A stretch of DNA of 64,000 bases, taken from Sphaerosporella brunnea. Taxonomy: Eukaryota; Ascomycota; Pezizomycetes; Pezizales; Pyronemataceae. The notes under the pieces are model-generated. The model saw only the letters and a list, made by a program, of their open reading frames with translations, had not been told where the DNA came from and did no database searches. Made by a program: the position numbers and the translations under genes. Location of the stretch: assembly GCA_008704415.1 (NCBI GenBank), contig VXIS01000007.1:283928-347927 (forward strand), in the 5' to 3' direction. Of the stretch, positions 22,804 to 32,685 are shown one piece after another. Position 1 is the stretch's first letter; each line of letters opens with the position of its first letter.

Positions 22804-24869
22804 ATGACAAACCCACCAACGTCACCCTCTCCGCTCCGCAAATCCACCCAGCCTGCCCAGCTCGACGATGGCCCTAGCGACGGAGAAGAATCCACCGACG
22901 AGGACGAGGAAGTGCTGAAGCTCAAGCTGATGCGCATCGAGGCGAAACTGAAGCTAAAGAAGCTTCAGAAACAACAGCAGAAGAAAAAATTGGCTGAAGC
23001 GACAGCTACGGCAAGCGGTGAGCAGAAACCGGGCAGTGTTGTCGAGGTTCCAATGTCCCCGTCTGCTAGGCAGATGGCAGCCCAACCACCGCCGTCGCCA
23101 AAATCGCCGTCGAGAGTCTTGCTTGGTATTGATAGGGGCCTTACCGGCAAAGATATCTCGCTTCGTCGCGCGCCGCAGTATAGAAAGCAGCCGCTGCCAA
23201 CTGTTAGAGCACCTTCCCCGCCGCGACCGGCAAAGACTTTCAGTCAGCGACTCGCTGAGGAGCGGGCACGCGATAAGGCGAAGTTTGAGAAGCAAAAGAC
23301 AATGGCACAGAGCCGGAGTAAAGGGTTCGGAATCGCAGATGCAGGGACAACGAGTTCCACGACAGGTGTATCGACAGCAGCGGCACAGCGTGCAACTCAT
23401 TCGTTCACGGAAGTACTTTCTCAGCATGACCGGGCACAGGAAGGCATTCTTCGCAGCACTTCTCAATCTTTCACCTCAACGGCTAACGGCTTCGCTCGCC
23501 CAACTACACCTCCCCGACCCTCTACTGCGCCCGCGGCATCGGACAACCCTGAATCCACTGATGAAGCCGGCTTCGACTCCTTCTCCGGCTTGCACCTGCT
23601 CCGCCGTACTACCCCGCACCCCACTGTAATGCGATATCTCGCCAAGAAAACCATCTTCCAGCTGCCTCAGCTTCTCAAAACTGTTGTTTCACCCAATTAC
23701 GAGCCACCGGAAGTCGAGGGTGACTGGGTAGTGGTTGGGACTATCTGTTCCAAGTCGGACCCGCGGAATGTGGGACAGAACACAGGGGCCAAAGAAACGG
23801 GCAAGAAGTACATGGTAATGCAGCTGACGGATCTCAAGTGGGATATCGAGCTGTTCCTCTTCGGCGCAGGCTTTGACCGTTTCTGGAAAGTCCCTGTGGG
23901 TACTGTTGTGGCACTGCTAAACCCCGGGGTCATGAAGCCGCGAAACGCGGACTCGGGCCGTTTCTCACTCACCATAGCCGACAATGCGGACGATTGTGTG
24001 CTCGAGATCGGCCTCGCCCGGGATCTGGGCTTTTGCCGCTCGCTCAAGCGTGATGGAAAGGAATGTGGCACATGGATCGACAAGCGTCACACGGCGTTTT
24101 GTGCTTTCCATGTCGAGCAAACCGTTAAAAAGGCGCGGGTATCGCGCGCAGAAGTTAACTCCATGACTTCCCTCTTCTCCCCGCCGAAAAAGAATGGCAC
24201 CGTCAAGCCGCGGAGATTTTTTGGCAACGGGGCTGGACATAGCCGAACTAGATCGCAAGGCCGCGATGACGGCTTGTTGCAGGAGGGCCCGATCTCAGAC
24301 TTACCCCAACGTCTCGGCGGCGCAGGTGGAAACATCTTCATTGCCCCTGGCCGTTCAACCGCCGCATTGCTCGACGATGACGACTACATGGCCAGCAACT
24401 TCCGCTTTGCCGGCGGCACAAAGGAGCAGCGGATACAGCGTCGTCTGTTGGAGGGAAAGCGCGAGCGTGAGCTCACCAAACGCATTATAGAAGCGCAAGG
24501 GCGCGAGGGTGGTATAGGCGCCCAATATCTTCGCACGCGCCTTGGCGATACAATGGGCGAGAAGGAGCGCGCCGAGAATCGAGCTCGTAATGCCGCCGAG
24601 CGCAAACAGGTCAGCTTCCACCCACACAGAATCCCATCATGAGTGTCAGCCAGCAAACTGACATATACACCCATCCACAGGCGAGCGAAGCGCTCTCCAC
24701 TCTCAGATCCGGCGCTAGCGGGAGAGATATTCGTCTATCCCCTGTCACGCGGAAGCGGTCGAAATCGACGATGGCCGAAGCGGCGCCAGTGGTAAAAAGG
24801 ACGCGGTTTGCACTGCCGCCGTCCAACACCAACCTCAGCGATGACGATTTGGATATTGTTCACGAGTGA
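22804..24869 (+). CDS. MCM10: DNA replication initiation factor Mcm10
   Basis: Mcm10 binds DNA, the CMG helicase and polymerase alpha, and activates replication forks. Exons are 22804-24609 and 24681-24869; the 71-nt intron joins in phase and gives 664 residues. An acidic/basic coiled N-terminus (about 25-70, LKLKLMRIEAKLKLKKLQ) is followed by VLLGIDRGLTGKDISLRRAP and FSQRLAEERARDK, both typical of fungal Mcm10. The OB-fold spans about residues 255-405 (FSGLHLL, VVVGTICSKS, LTDLKWDIELFLFG). The zinc motif at about 410-437 matches CX9CX11CX2H exactly (C-R-S through C-A-F-H). The C-terminus is basic and disordered and ends in an acidic DDDLDIVHE. The start at 22804 is the first ATG in frame; an upstream extension is possible. 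Confidence 0.93.
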
Positions 24870-26726
24870 TTGTCACAATACAATAGCATTACGATGCCGT
24901 CCATCATGCCTTCTTTTTCCTTGCATTCCAACATGACCGAATGTTGATGGCGTTTTTTTGGGCCTGTTTGTTTGTTATCTATTTCCCGGCGGCGGTGGCA
25001 CTCACAGTCATCATCTGCGGCGCTTCAATGCTGATACCTGTTTTTCCTTCTGTTTTTGGGGATGTGCTTCTCGGGAGAAAATAAATATAGGAAAGGTCAC
25101 TCCTGTATATATATAGATTCCTGTCACTAAAGTACTTATCGTCACTTACTGCTGCCTTTGGGGCATTTGTTTTGTTTTGTTTTGTTTTAAATCATACAGC
25201 GTACACGAGGACGTTAGCCCAAGTGCCTCCTATCTTGCGAATCGGAGTGAGGCCAAAGGCCTATGACGGACAAAAGAAACCTGGTATCCTGTCCCCACGG
25301 TCTTACCCGTCTGTTGGGGTTCCCCATACAAAAGAAATACATAAAAGCAAATCGCACCATTAAACACACCCTAAGTCAGTGGTATCAGCCCCTTAATGGG
25401 GACAGCCTTTGGGGCATGCAAGCTTAAGTCGACACCTTGGTGTTCTCTACAGAGTGATATCCAGCGAAGCTAAGGGGGTTCGAGTGCTGGAATGTGAGTC
25501 TGTCGGCTACCTTACGCCCCGAACAAAACCTAGGGAGAGGTTTGGGAAGAACTAACGTACCCTATGATCAGCACGATACAGAGAATCCGTTTTTTCAATT
25601 ACAATAAACTATCTCTCGATATCGATGAAAACTAAAGTATTTGACGGTGTGATGGGGGAACGGTGAGAGAAGATATGATATGATCTTGATCTAAATGGCG
25701 CCCCATCAAATGGCAACGAGAGCGCCATGTAGATCAAGATCACAAAGTACTTTACATAGATAACCAGAAATATTGGTCAGTCAAAACGATGTGCGCAGGT
25801 GCCAATTCAATCCACCGCCTCACAGGATAGGGAAGATTATTGCCAAGAGCGCATTTGGGGCAGTGCTCCTCGACGTCTCATCTGAGCCAGTCAAGTCTGT
25901 CAAGATCAATATTCCATGTCGTAATCCGATTGATCTACAATGATTGTGCGTGCTATCTATCAAGCTACATACATGTCTAACGCATCTATCTACCGTCATT
26001 TACCCCACGAGCCACGGACACGACTCGTCAGCGCTGGTATAAGCCCTGGTTGGTTTTTGGGTCGGTTTTGCATAGTGGGAGCAATTGCGGTTTTTGATAC
26101 TGGCTGATATTGATATTGATATGTGCGATGAGGCTGGACGGCGGGAAGTGTGGGTTTTGGTTGTGTATATAATTCTTCTTTCTTTGATACCTACTACTAT
26201 GCTAGATGGTTAAATGCCGCTGTTGGATATGGTCTCCGTGGGGTGTTTCTCGGAGTTGTGCATATCAAATAGGCCACTGTGCAAATTGAAGGGAAGACCG
26301 AGCTGGAGACAGAGTATCTCAATCTGTGGTGCGTTTACCGATTAACTGGACGTTGAAATTTGCTCCAGTTGCAAGCTATTTATCTTCTGCGTTCTTAACC
26401 AAGAACAAATCTAGTGTGTTTTCTAGGCTACGGGATGAGATAGCTGCGTTTTTACATGCACGGAGTTTGAGATGGGGGCGCAGAGGGAAATAGATGCCGC
26501 AGCCTGGCTGGATCTAGAACTATGAGCCTAGGCCCACGCATGAGGAACTCTTGATGTCGATATCGATGTCGACTGTGTTGGACCTCATTGCAAAGTTGAT
26601 TACTGCTGGTCATGATCGTGACATTTTTTTCGTCTTGTCTCTGAATTTCGGTCGGGGAAATAGCTGTTTTAAGTGCACGGACATGAGTGATCGCCCAAAA
26701 CGGCGGAGAAGTCTCAGTGTTCGTTT
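24870..26726. other. 1.9-kb intergenic region with one hairpin repeat
   Basis: Non-coding. It contains a T-rich 3' flank of MCM10, a TTTTG repeat (about 25171-25190), the 21-bp inverted repeat listed at 25681-25742 and A/T-rich sequence. The open frame at 26551-26784 is short and runs into the inverted-repeat element that follows. I see no domain in it. Confidence 0.5.
25681..25742. repeat. 21-bp inverted repeat able to form a hairpin
   Basis: Left arm 25681-25701 and right arm 25722-25742 are complementary at 20 of 21 positions (core TGATCTTGATCTA with ATGGCGC), with a 20-base spacer. No target duplication is visible at its edges. It could be a foldback remnant or a structured transcript; the sequence does not decide. 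Confidence 0.7.
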
Positions 26727-26961
26727 GTATGGTGCAGGTGGCCTTAAACCAACCTGTCGCTCAAAATTTCCCCGACTTCAATAACATCACAAGATTGCGC
26801 GACTGGTGGAAGCCAGCGCCTCAGTCTTACAGAGCGCATCTTATTTAGGGGACGGGAGAGCTGTTTCCCCAGAGTTCTCACATGGTGATCAGTTTATTAT
26901 AAACAGTCGTTGCCGTCTCCACCACCGCCGACGGGTCGGTTTAAGGCCGCCTGCACCATAC
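26727..26961. mobile_element. Probable MITE with 33-bp imperfect inverted repeats
   Basis: The arms at 26727-26759 and 26929-26961 are complementary at 30 of 33 positions (core TGGTGCAGGYGGCCTTAAACC). A TA dinucleotide sits at equal depth in both ends (26728-26729 and 26959-26960), so the element may be 26730-26958 with a TA duplication. The interior of about 170 bp has no coding capacity. Superfamily not determined. Confidence 0.72.
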
Positions 26962-27264
26962 TAGAGTACACTTCTGAAGCTTTGGAGCACTGGGTCTAAG
27001 CATTCCATCACAAAAAAACCTAACCCATAGTCATGTGTCAGATCGGAAATTACCTCAGGCCGCGGCTTGGCACGACAATGAAGTGGACAGCATCACCGTC
27101 ATCTCAACAGCTATCTCATCATCATAATCGCGTACCCACACCGCTGCAGCCATGGCTCACGAAGTACCACCCCCCGCAATTGAAGAAGCTCAGGCGTAAT
27201 CTCCCCCCTCAGCTCTACTGCATAAAACTCAACTCCGACTGACTCTGGAGTTTACACACACAGC
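26962..27264. promoter_or_regulatory. DAP1 upstream region
   Basis: About 300 bp between the MITE and the DAP1 start. It ends in a C/T- and A/C-rich leader. No specific site identified. Confidence 0.35.
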
Positions 27265-27732
27265 ATGAGCGTCTTCACCCCCGTCAACCTCATCCTCCTC
27301 GCCCTTTTCTTCTACCTCGTTTATATGCGTCTCCGTCCCGCCACCGTTCCAAAGCTCGCGACCACAGAGCCCATGGTTTTCCAGACTTTCACGCCACGCA
27401 CCCTTAAGCCTTACAACGGCACGGACGAGCCCAGGGTTCTTCTCGCCGTTGATGGAAAGGTGTTTGATGTCACGGCCGGGAAGTCATTTTATGGACCCGG
27501 AGGCCCGTACTCGAATTTTGCCGGAAGAGATGCGTCCCGTGGCTTGGCGAAGAACAGCTTCGATGAGGAAATGCTCACCGATGTTGATAAGCCGATTGAC
27601 AAGCTGGAGGATCTGACGGATGAGGAACGCGGGAGCTTGAGGGATTGGAAGGGACACTTTGAAGGGAAATATTTGCTGGTAGGAAAATTGGTCGAGGAGG
27701 GCTCGGACGAGGCTAAGGAGGCGGGGTTGTAA
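27265..27732 (+). CDS. DAP1: Dap1-like membrane-associated haem protein (MAPR family)
   Basis: A cytochrome b5-like haem/steroid-binding protein of the membrane-associated progesterone receptor family. Fungal Dap1 binds haem and supports the P450 Erg11 in ergosterol synthesis at the ER. It is a single exon of 155 residues. Residues about 7-23 form a membrane anchor (LILLALFFYLVYMRL). The b5-like domain spans about 38-145, with FTPRTLKPYNG, VLLAVDGKVFDVT, SFYGPGGPYSNFAGRDASRGLA (Tyr residues that ligand or line the haem pocket in the family) and LRDWKGHFEGKYLLVGKLV. Length and layout match yeast Dap1 (152). The ATG follows an A/C-rich leader at once. Confidence 0.93.
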   Translation: MSVFTPVNLILLALFFYLVYMRLRPATVPKLATTEPMVFQTFTPRTLKPYNGTDEPRVLLAVDGKVFDVTAGKSFYGPGGPYSNFAGRDASRGLAKNSFDEEMLTDVDKPIDKLEDLTDEERGSLRDWKGHFEGKYLLVGKLVEEGSDEAKEAGL

Positions 27733-29204
27733 GGAAGAGTATGTATCGGGCTATCTACGGCTCTATAATGATCACGATTTCGCTATTGTTTGCGGCCGGC
27801 TATGGATTTTGTTTTGTCGGAAGGGAACATTGATGTGCATGCATAGGAATACCAAATTGGTTGCTGCGATTGATTTTACTCGGTGAGGTTGTCACGAGCT
27901 GTTCGTCTCGGATATATGAGGTTCCATGGAAGTCACGGCATCATAAGGAAATTAATTATTAGCTACTCTGCATGCGGGGAGCGCAAGTGCAACCGCATGG
28001 GTCAAAGTTCGGTAAACACACCGATTTGAACTTCGCACCTCCTATTCCTCAACGAAGCTCGGATCAACAAACGACTTTCGTGAGGGGGGATGGATCTACA
28101 AATTGTAGATGTGTGTGGGTTTTTGGTGGTGTCTATTACCTGAGCTTCTGGATAACTATAGTATTCCGGCGCAAGGCACAAGAGCGCATCGATGCATCCC
28201 CACTATCCCTTTTCACGGACTCTAGCCGCGCGCGGAACTGTCATGATGGAAAATATCGCCGCATATTAAAATTGGCAGACACCAGCTGGCCGGTTTGTCT
28301 GCACAAGACAGGAGTTCCGGTAGTATTCCAGAGTACCCTACTCTACATACCTCTGTATACTTCATGCTGCATGTCCCTCCCCGCCCCATCCCATAGATTG
28401 CCAATCGTGATCGTCCTCAAATTAGAAAATCCCCCGACAATGGCGGCGGCGGCGGCGGCGAGGGTTCGGCTCGTGGTTGATGAATATGGGGGGCCACGAA
28501 AATCCCAGGAACCGTTTTGCTTGACGGTTTCAGAAGACATATGAGCCCAGACTTTATGCGGAAGGCCCCGTAGAATACATCTAACTGTCATGCTCTCCTC
28601 GAAGCCGGTGGCGGTGGGCTGTGCTGACATTACGTGAACGTTCGTTCTCTTTCTCAACCCCGACTGCAGCTTTTCCTTCGATTCCGATACCCTGCTCGTA
28701 ATTGTTTTCCTTTGCTTCTGAAAAACATCATAACGGCCACAAGCCTGAGACTTCAACACAACAAGCCCGAACCAACGATTCGCAACCAACGACGCATCCC
28801 AATTTCGCGCTGCGGCTTGGTTAGCTAGCCCTTTCTTCTTCGTCGATCGGTTCCTGCAGAGCCGACGGGATTCTCCGCCGAGAGTGCATCTTGGGACGGT
28901 ATTCAAAAGGCCAGACTTTGTGCGCGTTTTGCCTTTGTCCTTCGCTTCTTTCGCTTCTGCCTGTTGCTGCGCCGTTGCTGTTGCATCACCGTTTTCTGTT
29001 CTGTTCTGCTGGTACGTACTTCCCGTGAGGGGCTGAATGCGCATTTCTATGCGACGCCTCATTTTCATACTCTATTCTACTTGATTTTAAAGATGGAATA
29101 AACCTTGGGGGCCTTCTCTTGAGCCTTCCACCGCACGTTTATTTGTCTCCTTTTCGACAACCACCACCGTCAACCTCGCAAGTCGGATCGAAACACCAGC
29201 TAAC
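27733..29204. other. 1.5-kb intergenic region
   Basis: The first part is the DAP1 3' flank. The last 600 bp are C/T-rich and look like promoter and leader of the next gene. Frames at 27972-28544 (+) and 28343-29068 (-) overlap, lack family features and include a simple GGC repeat (28442-28460); I treat them as non-coding. Confidence 0.5.
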
Positions 29205-30642
29205 ATGGAACGTAGGCACAGATTTTCGAAGATGTTCACCCGGCTCCCGATCTACCGACAAAAGGAAAGGGAGCTCCAAATTGGCGCACCGGTTCTTACA
29301 CAAACCACAAATGAGCGATTATCGGGCCGGCCAGTGGTTTTGGGCCCGGATGGGCGTCCCGTGGCGCCGGCGCCTGGAGGAGGGATCGGAATGGGGATGC
29401 CTGTCGCTTTTGATAGAACTGGAGGCGCAGCACTGGGGCGAACACCAAGCTACGAGAGAGGGCTGCCGGAGATTCCAAGGTAAGAATACATAGAACCCGA
29501 AATAACTCTGAGTTTTTTTTTTTTTTTCATCGCTGACGTGCTCGCACAGATCGACAAGCTTCGCTGATGAGTTTGGAATCAATGCGGGATCGCCCCCAGC
29601 TGATCCGTTCCTCAACCCCGACGCCCCCGCATCGGCATCACGCCAAATGCTCGATGACACCCATCGCAAGCGTAAGATCGTCAGGAAACCAGTGGCGCCG
29701 TCCGCTTCGGCGGGATACAACACATGGGATCGACCTGGAACATTCACTCCCACAATATCCGCTGGTCACACGGAGGATCGTGGAAGCCTTGGATCTAATT
29801 ATTCTGCAACATCAACCACCTCGAATAAGGGATCCGGTTTCACCCTGGGAAACCTTGTCAAGGAGAGGGTTGCAGGACGTTGCAAGATGTCACACAATCA
29901 GCAACAGCCACCACAAGCGCTTCTTGACAGCAGCTCTGAAGATGAAACACCAGTGGTCAAACTCAGTCCTGCGGGGTTAAATTCGATTGACGACTGGTTG
30001 GACAGCAGGGAACCCTTCCATAAAAGGACCAGCACCACCTCCACTCGTCCGTCAGAGAAGAATCTGAGATTGCACATCCGACAGTCCACCTTTGCACCAC
30101 TTCAACCACCAGAAGATTCCTCGCCTGACGGAGAAGAAACACCTGTCATGCCACTCATCCCAGCTCGCTTCCTCAGCAAACCAGCACCCGAGCCGCGGCC
30201 GCGTCCGCGGCCACTACCGACCCGCTCGTCCTCGCTGACGCCGCAGCCAAACATGCAGCAGGAAGAGCCGTCCTCGCGTCAGTCCTCGCGCCCGCCCTCG
30301 CCACCAAAGACTCCCGAAAAGCCAGCCGAGCCCGAGCAGCCGCGCGGTTACATCGAGCAGCTCGAGTATGAACAATCCCAAATCGAAGCTCGCAAAACTG
30401 AGCTGCGCTCTGAGATCTGGCGCATCGAACAGACGGTCAAGAACGCCTCGACTGAACGCCCGCTTCGTGATCGCTTGAACTCCCGACTGGAAGAGCTCAA
30501 CCAGGACTATGCGGATGCGGAGAAGGCGGCGCATGATCTCGGCTTGAAGCTGTACCGCGCTTACCGGAGAAGGGACAAGCGCGATGGCATTGAGGGTCCG
30601 ACCCATCTATGGGTCAGCCGAGTCACTGCGCCTACGGATTAG
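29205..30642 (+). CDS. Conserved fungal low-complexity protein with C-terminal coiled coil
   Basis: Exons are 29205-29479 and 29550-30642; the intron (70 nt) rejoins the frame exactly and gives 455 residues. Residues 1-330 are disordered and rich in Pro, Ser, Thr and Arg, with GRPVVLGPDGRPVAPAPGGG near the start, a SADEFG-like segment after the splice and Pro/Arg runs (PEPRPRPRPLPTR). Residues about 340-440 form a helix-rich domain (RGYIEQLEYEQSQIEARKTE, then ERPLRDRLNSRLEELNQDYA, then LGLKLYRAYRRRDK) ending HLWVSRVTA. I recall this C-terminal pattern from uncharacterised proteins of filamentous ascomycetes but know no function. No membrane segment or enzyme motif. Confidence 0.75.
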
Positions 30643-31394
30643 ATACGGCTTGCCGTTGGGTGTTTTCTTTCTTTCTTTTTTTGCGGAGGTGATCATTACG
30701 GTTTCATATTGTGGGCATGGCATGGAGTTTGAATGGAGGGTCTTGCTTTTCTTGCATTTGCAATGCGGTCTATATGTATTTTCAAGCGGGGGCGAGGGAG
30801 GGGGGTTCTTTTTTTTTTAACAACACCCCAACAATACTTCCTTATGAATGTCTAATTTTTTCTAGCAGTGTAAATAGCTTTTTTTTTTTTTTTTTACTCT
30901 CTTCTTTTTCTTTCTTTCTATTCATGAATTCGTAATTCGTGATTTATTTATCGGCTTTTATGCCCCGTACCCCCCAAAACATGGCGAAATGTCCAACGTA
31001 TCCCCCCCCCCAAAAGTTTTTTTATGCCCCCCCATACCCCCCCCCCCCCCAATGCCCACACCTCAAACTGTGACTCGAGATTATCAGTGACTTTCCCGAC
31101 ACCAATCCACCACCTATTTACCCTCGTGCTGACACCATATCAACAGTGCTGCCGGTCAGTTTCTTCGTACCCAACAATGTCGACACACTGGCAGCCAGAA
31201 ACCACAACCCCGACTGCAACCACCGTAACTGCTACCACTGTGACCGCGACCCTGGCAACTAGGGTGGGGGCACTGCATGTTGGGCAGCGGTCCCCCATTT
31301 CAAGATTACAAAGAATACCTGGCGCTCCTGAAGGCTGCCATTTCTTACGCCGGTGGCAATACTGCACGCATGAGAACCGGTAGCCATATAAAAG
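30643..31394. other. Intergenic region with homopolymer runs
   Basis: Contains a 17-T run near 30878-30894 and C runs near 31003-31050 (14 C at 31037-31050). No supported gene. Confidence 0.5.
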
Positions 31395-31553
31395 GTTCAG
31401 TTTTACAAATCAGCGACAGGCAGTGTTGTTACTGTGGACCGTGATGCTCGCACCTGTACCTGTACACGCTTTCAAGATACGGATATCCCTTGCTGTCATG
31501 CAGTTGCGGTCATTAACTGTCTCAAAAAAAGCTCCTCTGGACTATATGCCTAA
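31395..31553 (+). pseudogene. Relic of a Mutator-like transposase SWIM zinc finger
   Basis: In one frame this 52-codon piece reads VQFYKSATGSVVTVDRDA, then RTCTCTRFQDTDIPCCHAVA. The Cys-x-Cys-x(8)-Cys-x-His spacing is the SWIM finger found near the C-terminus of MuDR/FAR1-type transposases, where phrases like RTCSC..FQ..GIPC.HA are usual. There are stops directly on both sides and no catalytic domain nearby, so this is a fragment. A host SWIM protein is a less likely alternative, because no other exon is in view. Confidence 0.6.
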
Positions 31554-31933
31554 GTTTGTGCTATAGAGCAAGGAGATGAGAGGCCCATAGGTAAGGAGTG
31601 CGGGAAGGGTGCACGAGGGGAACACAGAGCGATCTGCAGAAAGGAGCTGAGCTACCGCCTGGGTTCTCTTTTTTTGCGCTGTCGATTTAATACTGTTGGA
31701 CTCTAAATGAAGACCTATGATTTTCCCTTTCTTTAAGCTACAAGGTCGATGCTATTGTGAGGTGCACGCATTGGGAGGTGGGACGGGGGGTACGGAGCAT
31801 AAAAGCCGTTTGTTTATTTATCTTTTTATTTCCCTGTCCCCAAAAAACCCGCAAACCGCAAAAACAAACAAAAACAAAAACAAAAACAAAAAACACCAAA
31901 AAAAAAAAAAAAAAAAAAAAAAAACAGGTATTT
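31554..31933. other. Intergenic region with AAAAC repeat and 27-A run
   Basis: An A/C-rich stretch of AAAAAC units from about 31860 grades into 27 A at 31898-31924. Frames crossing it are artefacts. No gene. Confidence 0.5.
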
Positions 31934-32290
31934 TCAAGCCTCCGCCACCCCACCACCACCACCATCACCACCGCCGCCATCAGCCAAAACGCGTCTACAC
32001 CGCTCAATGAGGGCACAAGCCTTCTCGCGGGCCTCGCGCCACCGCCGGCGCTCGTGCGGGGTGTACACGAAGCAGCGGCCGCGGCGGCAATCCAGGCCGT
32101 GGGCGAGGCGCAGCATAGCGATCTCGCTTTCGGCCTTGACGCGTTCCCACTCGAGGCGCTCCCATTGCGCCGGCGACGGCGAGAACGGGTCCTGGTCCGG
32201 GTCCCATGACGTGTGTGCGGTTGTTGTTGTTGTTGTTGTTGTGTTTCTGCGGGAGCTACTGCTGCTGGAGCTCGAGATGGAGGAAGGCAT
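31934..32290 (-). CDS. Short hypothetical protein
   Basis: A single-exon frame of 118 residues starting at the ATG at 32290. It begins with Ser and Thr runs (partly an ACA/GTT repeat), then a more complex part: WDPDQDPFSPSPAQWERLEW, ERVKAESEIAMLRLAHGL, YTPHERRRWREAREKA, and ends in a Gly run. The middle looks like real, helix-forming protein sequence with tryptophan-containing motifs. I know no family. The upstream side is bounded by the LINE target duplication at 32489, so the element landed about 200 bp upstream of the start and may have displaced its promoter. Confidence 0.5.
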   Translation of the reverse strand: MPSSISSSSSSSSRRNTTTTTTTTAHTSWDPDQDPFSPSPAQWERLEWERVKAESEIAMLRLAHGLDCRRGRCFVYTPHERRRWREAREKACALIERCRRVLADGGGGDGGGGGVAEA

Positions 32291-32488
32291 CTACTCTATA
32301 TACTCTTTTGGAGGTTAGTTTGTTTGGTGATCGGGAGAGAGAAATCTCACCCTCGCGCATTCTCTTTTCCTTTGCCTCCTGCGGTTGACGCGACGGGAGG
32401 GAGAGGGTTGATATATGCCTCAACCCCAACCCCGCATGATCGCCGCCAGCCAGCGGCGCCACGTCGCACTACTCTATGTAAAGGTACT
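32291..32488. promoter_or_regulatory. Residual promoter of the short hypothetical gene
   Basis: Only 198 bp separate the hypothetical gene's start from the LINE insertion. No site recognised. Confidence 0.3.
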
Positions 32489-32503
32489 TATGCATGTACT
32501 CTT
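32489..32503. repeat. Left target-site duplication of the LINE
   Basis: The 15-base sequence TATGCATGTACTCTT here is repeated exactly at 39019-39033 and brackets the LINE. Confidence 0.9.
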
Positions 32504-32685
32504 TTGTTTTAATCATCCTGTATTCGGCCGCTTGCGGCCATGACATGGGACTATGTACATAAATCTACCCTTGGACCTCATGTGTCCACAGACGGGCGTG
32601 ATTCACTAAACATACCAAGGAAAGCCGTGTTCAAAGTGTGACAAAGGAAAGACAGAAGGAAAAACAAAGGGAGGAACAGGCGGGG

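Noticed and set aside
28343..29068. 241-codon minus-strand frame
   Set aside because: Covers the C/T-rich leader of the gene at 29205 on the other strand; no domain, and the frame has no conserved look.
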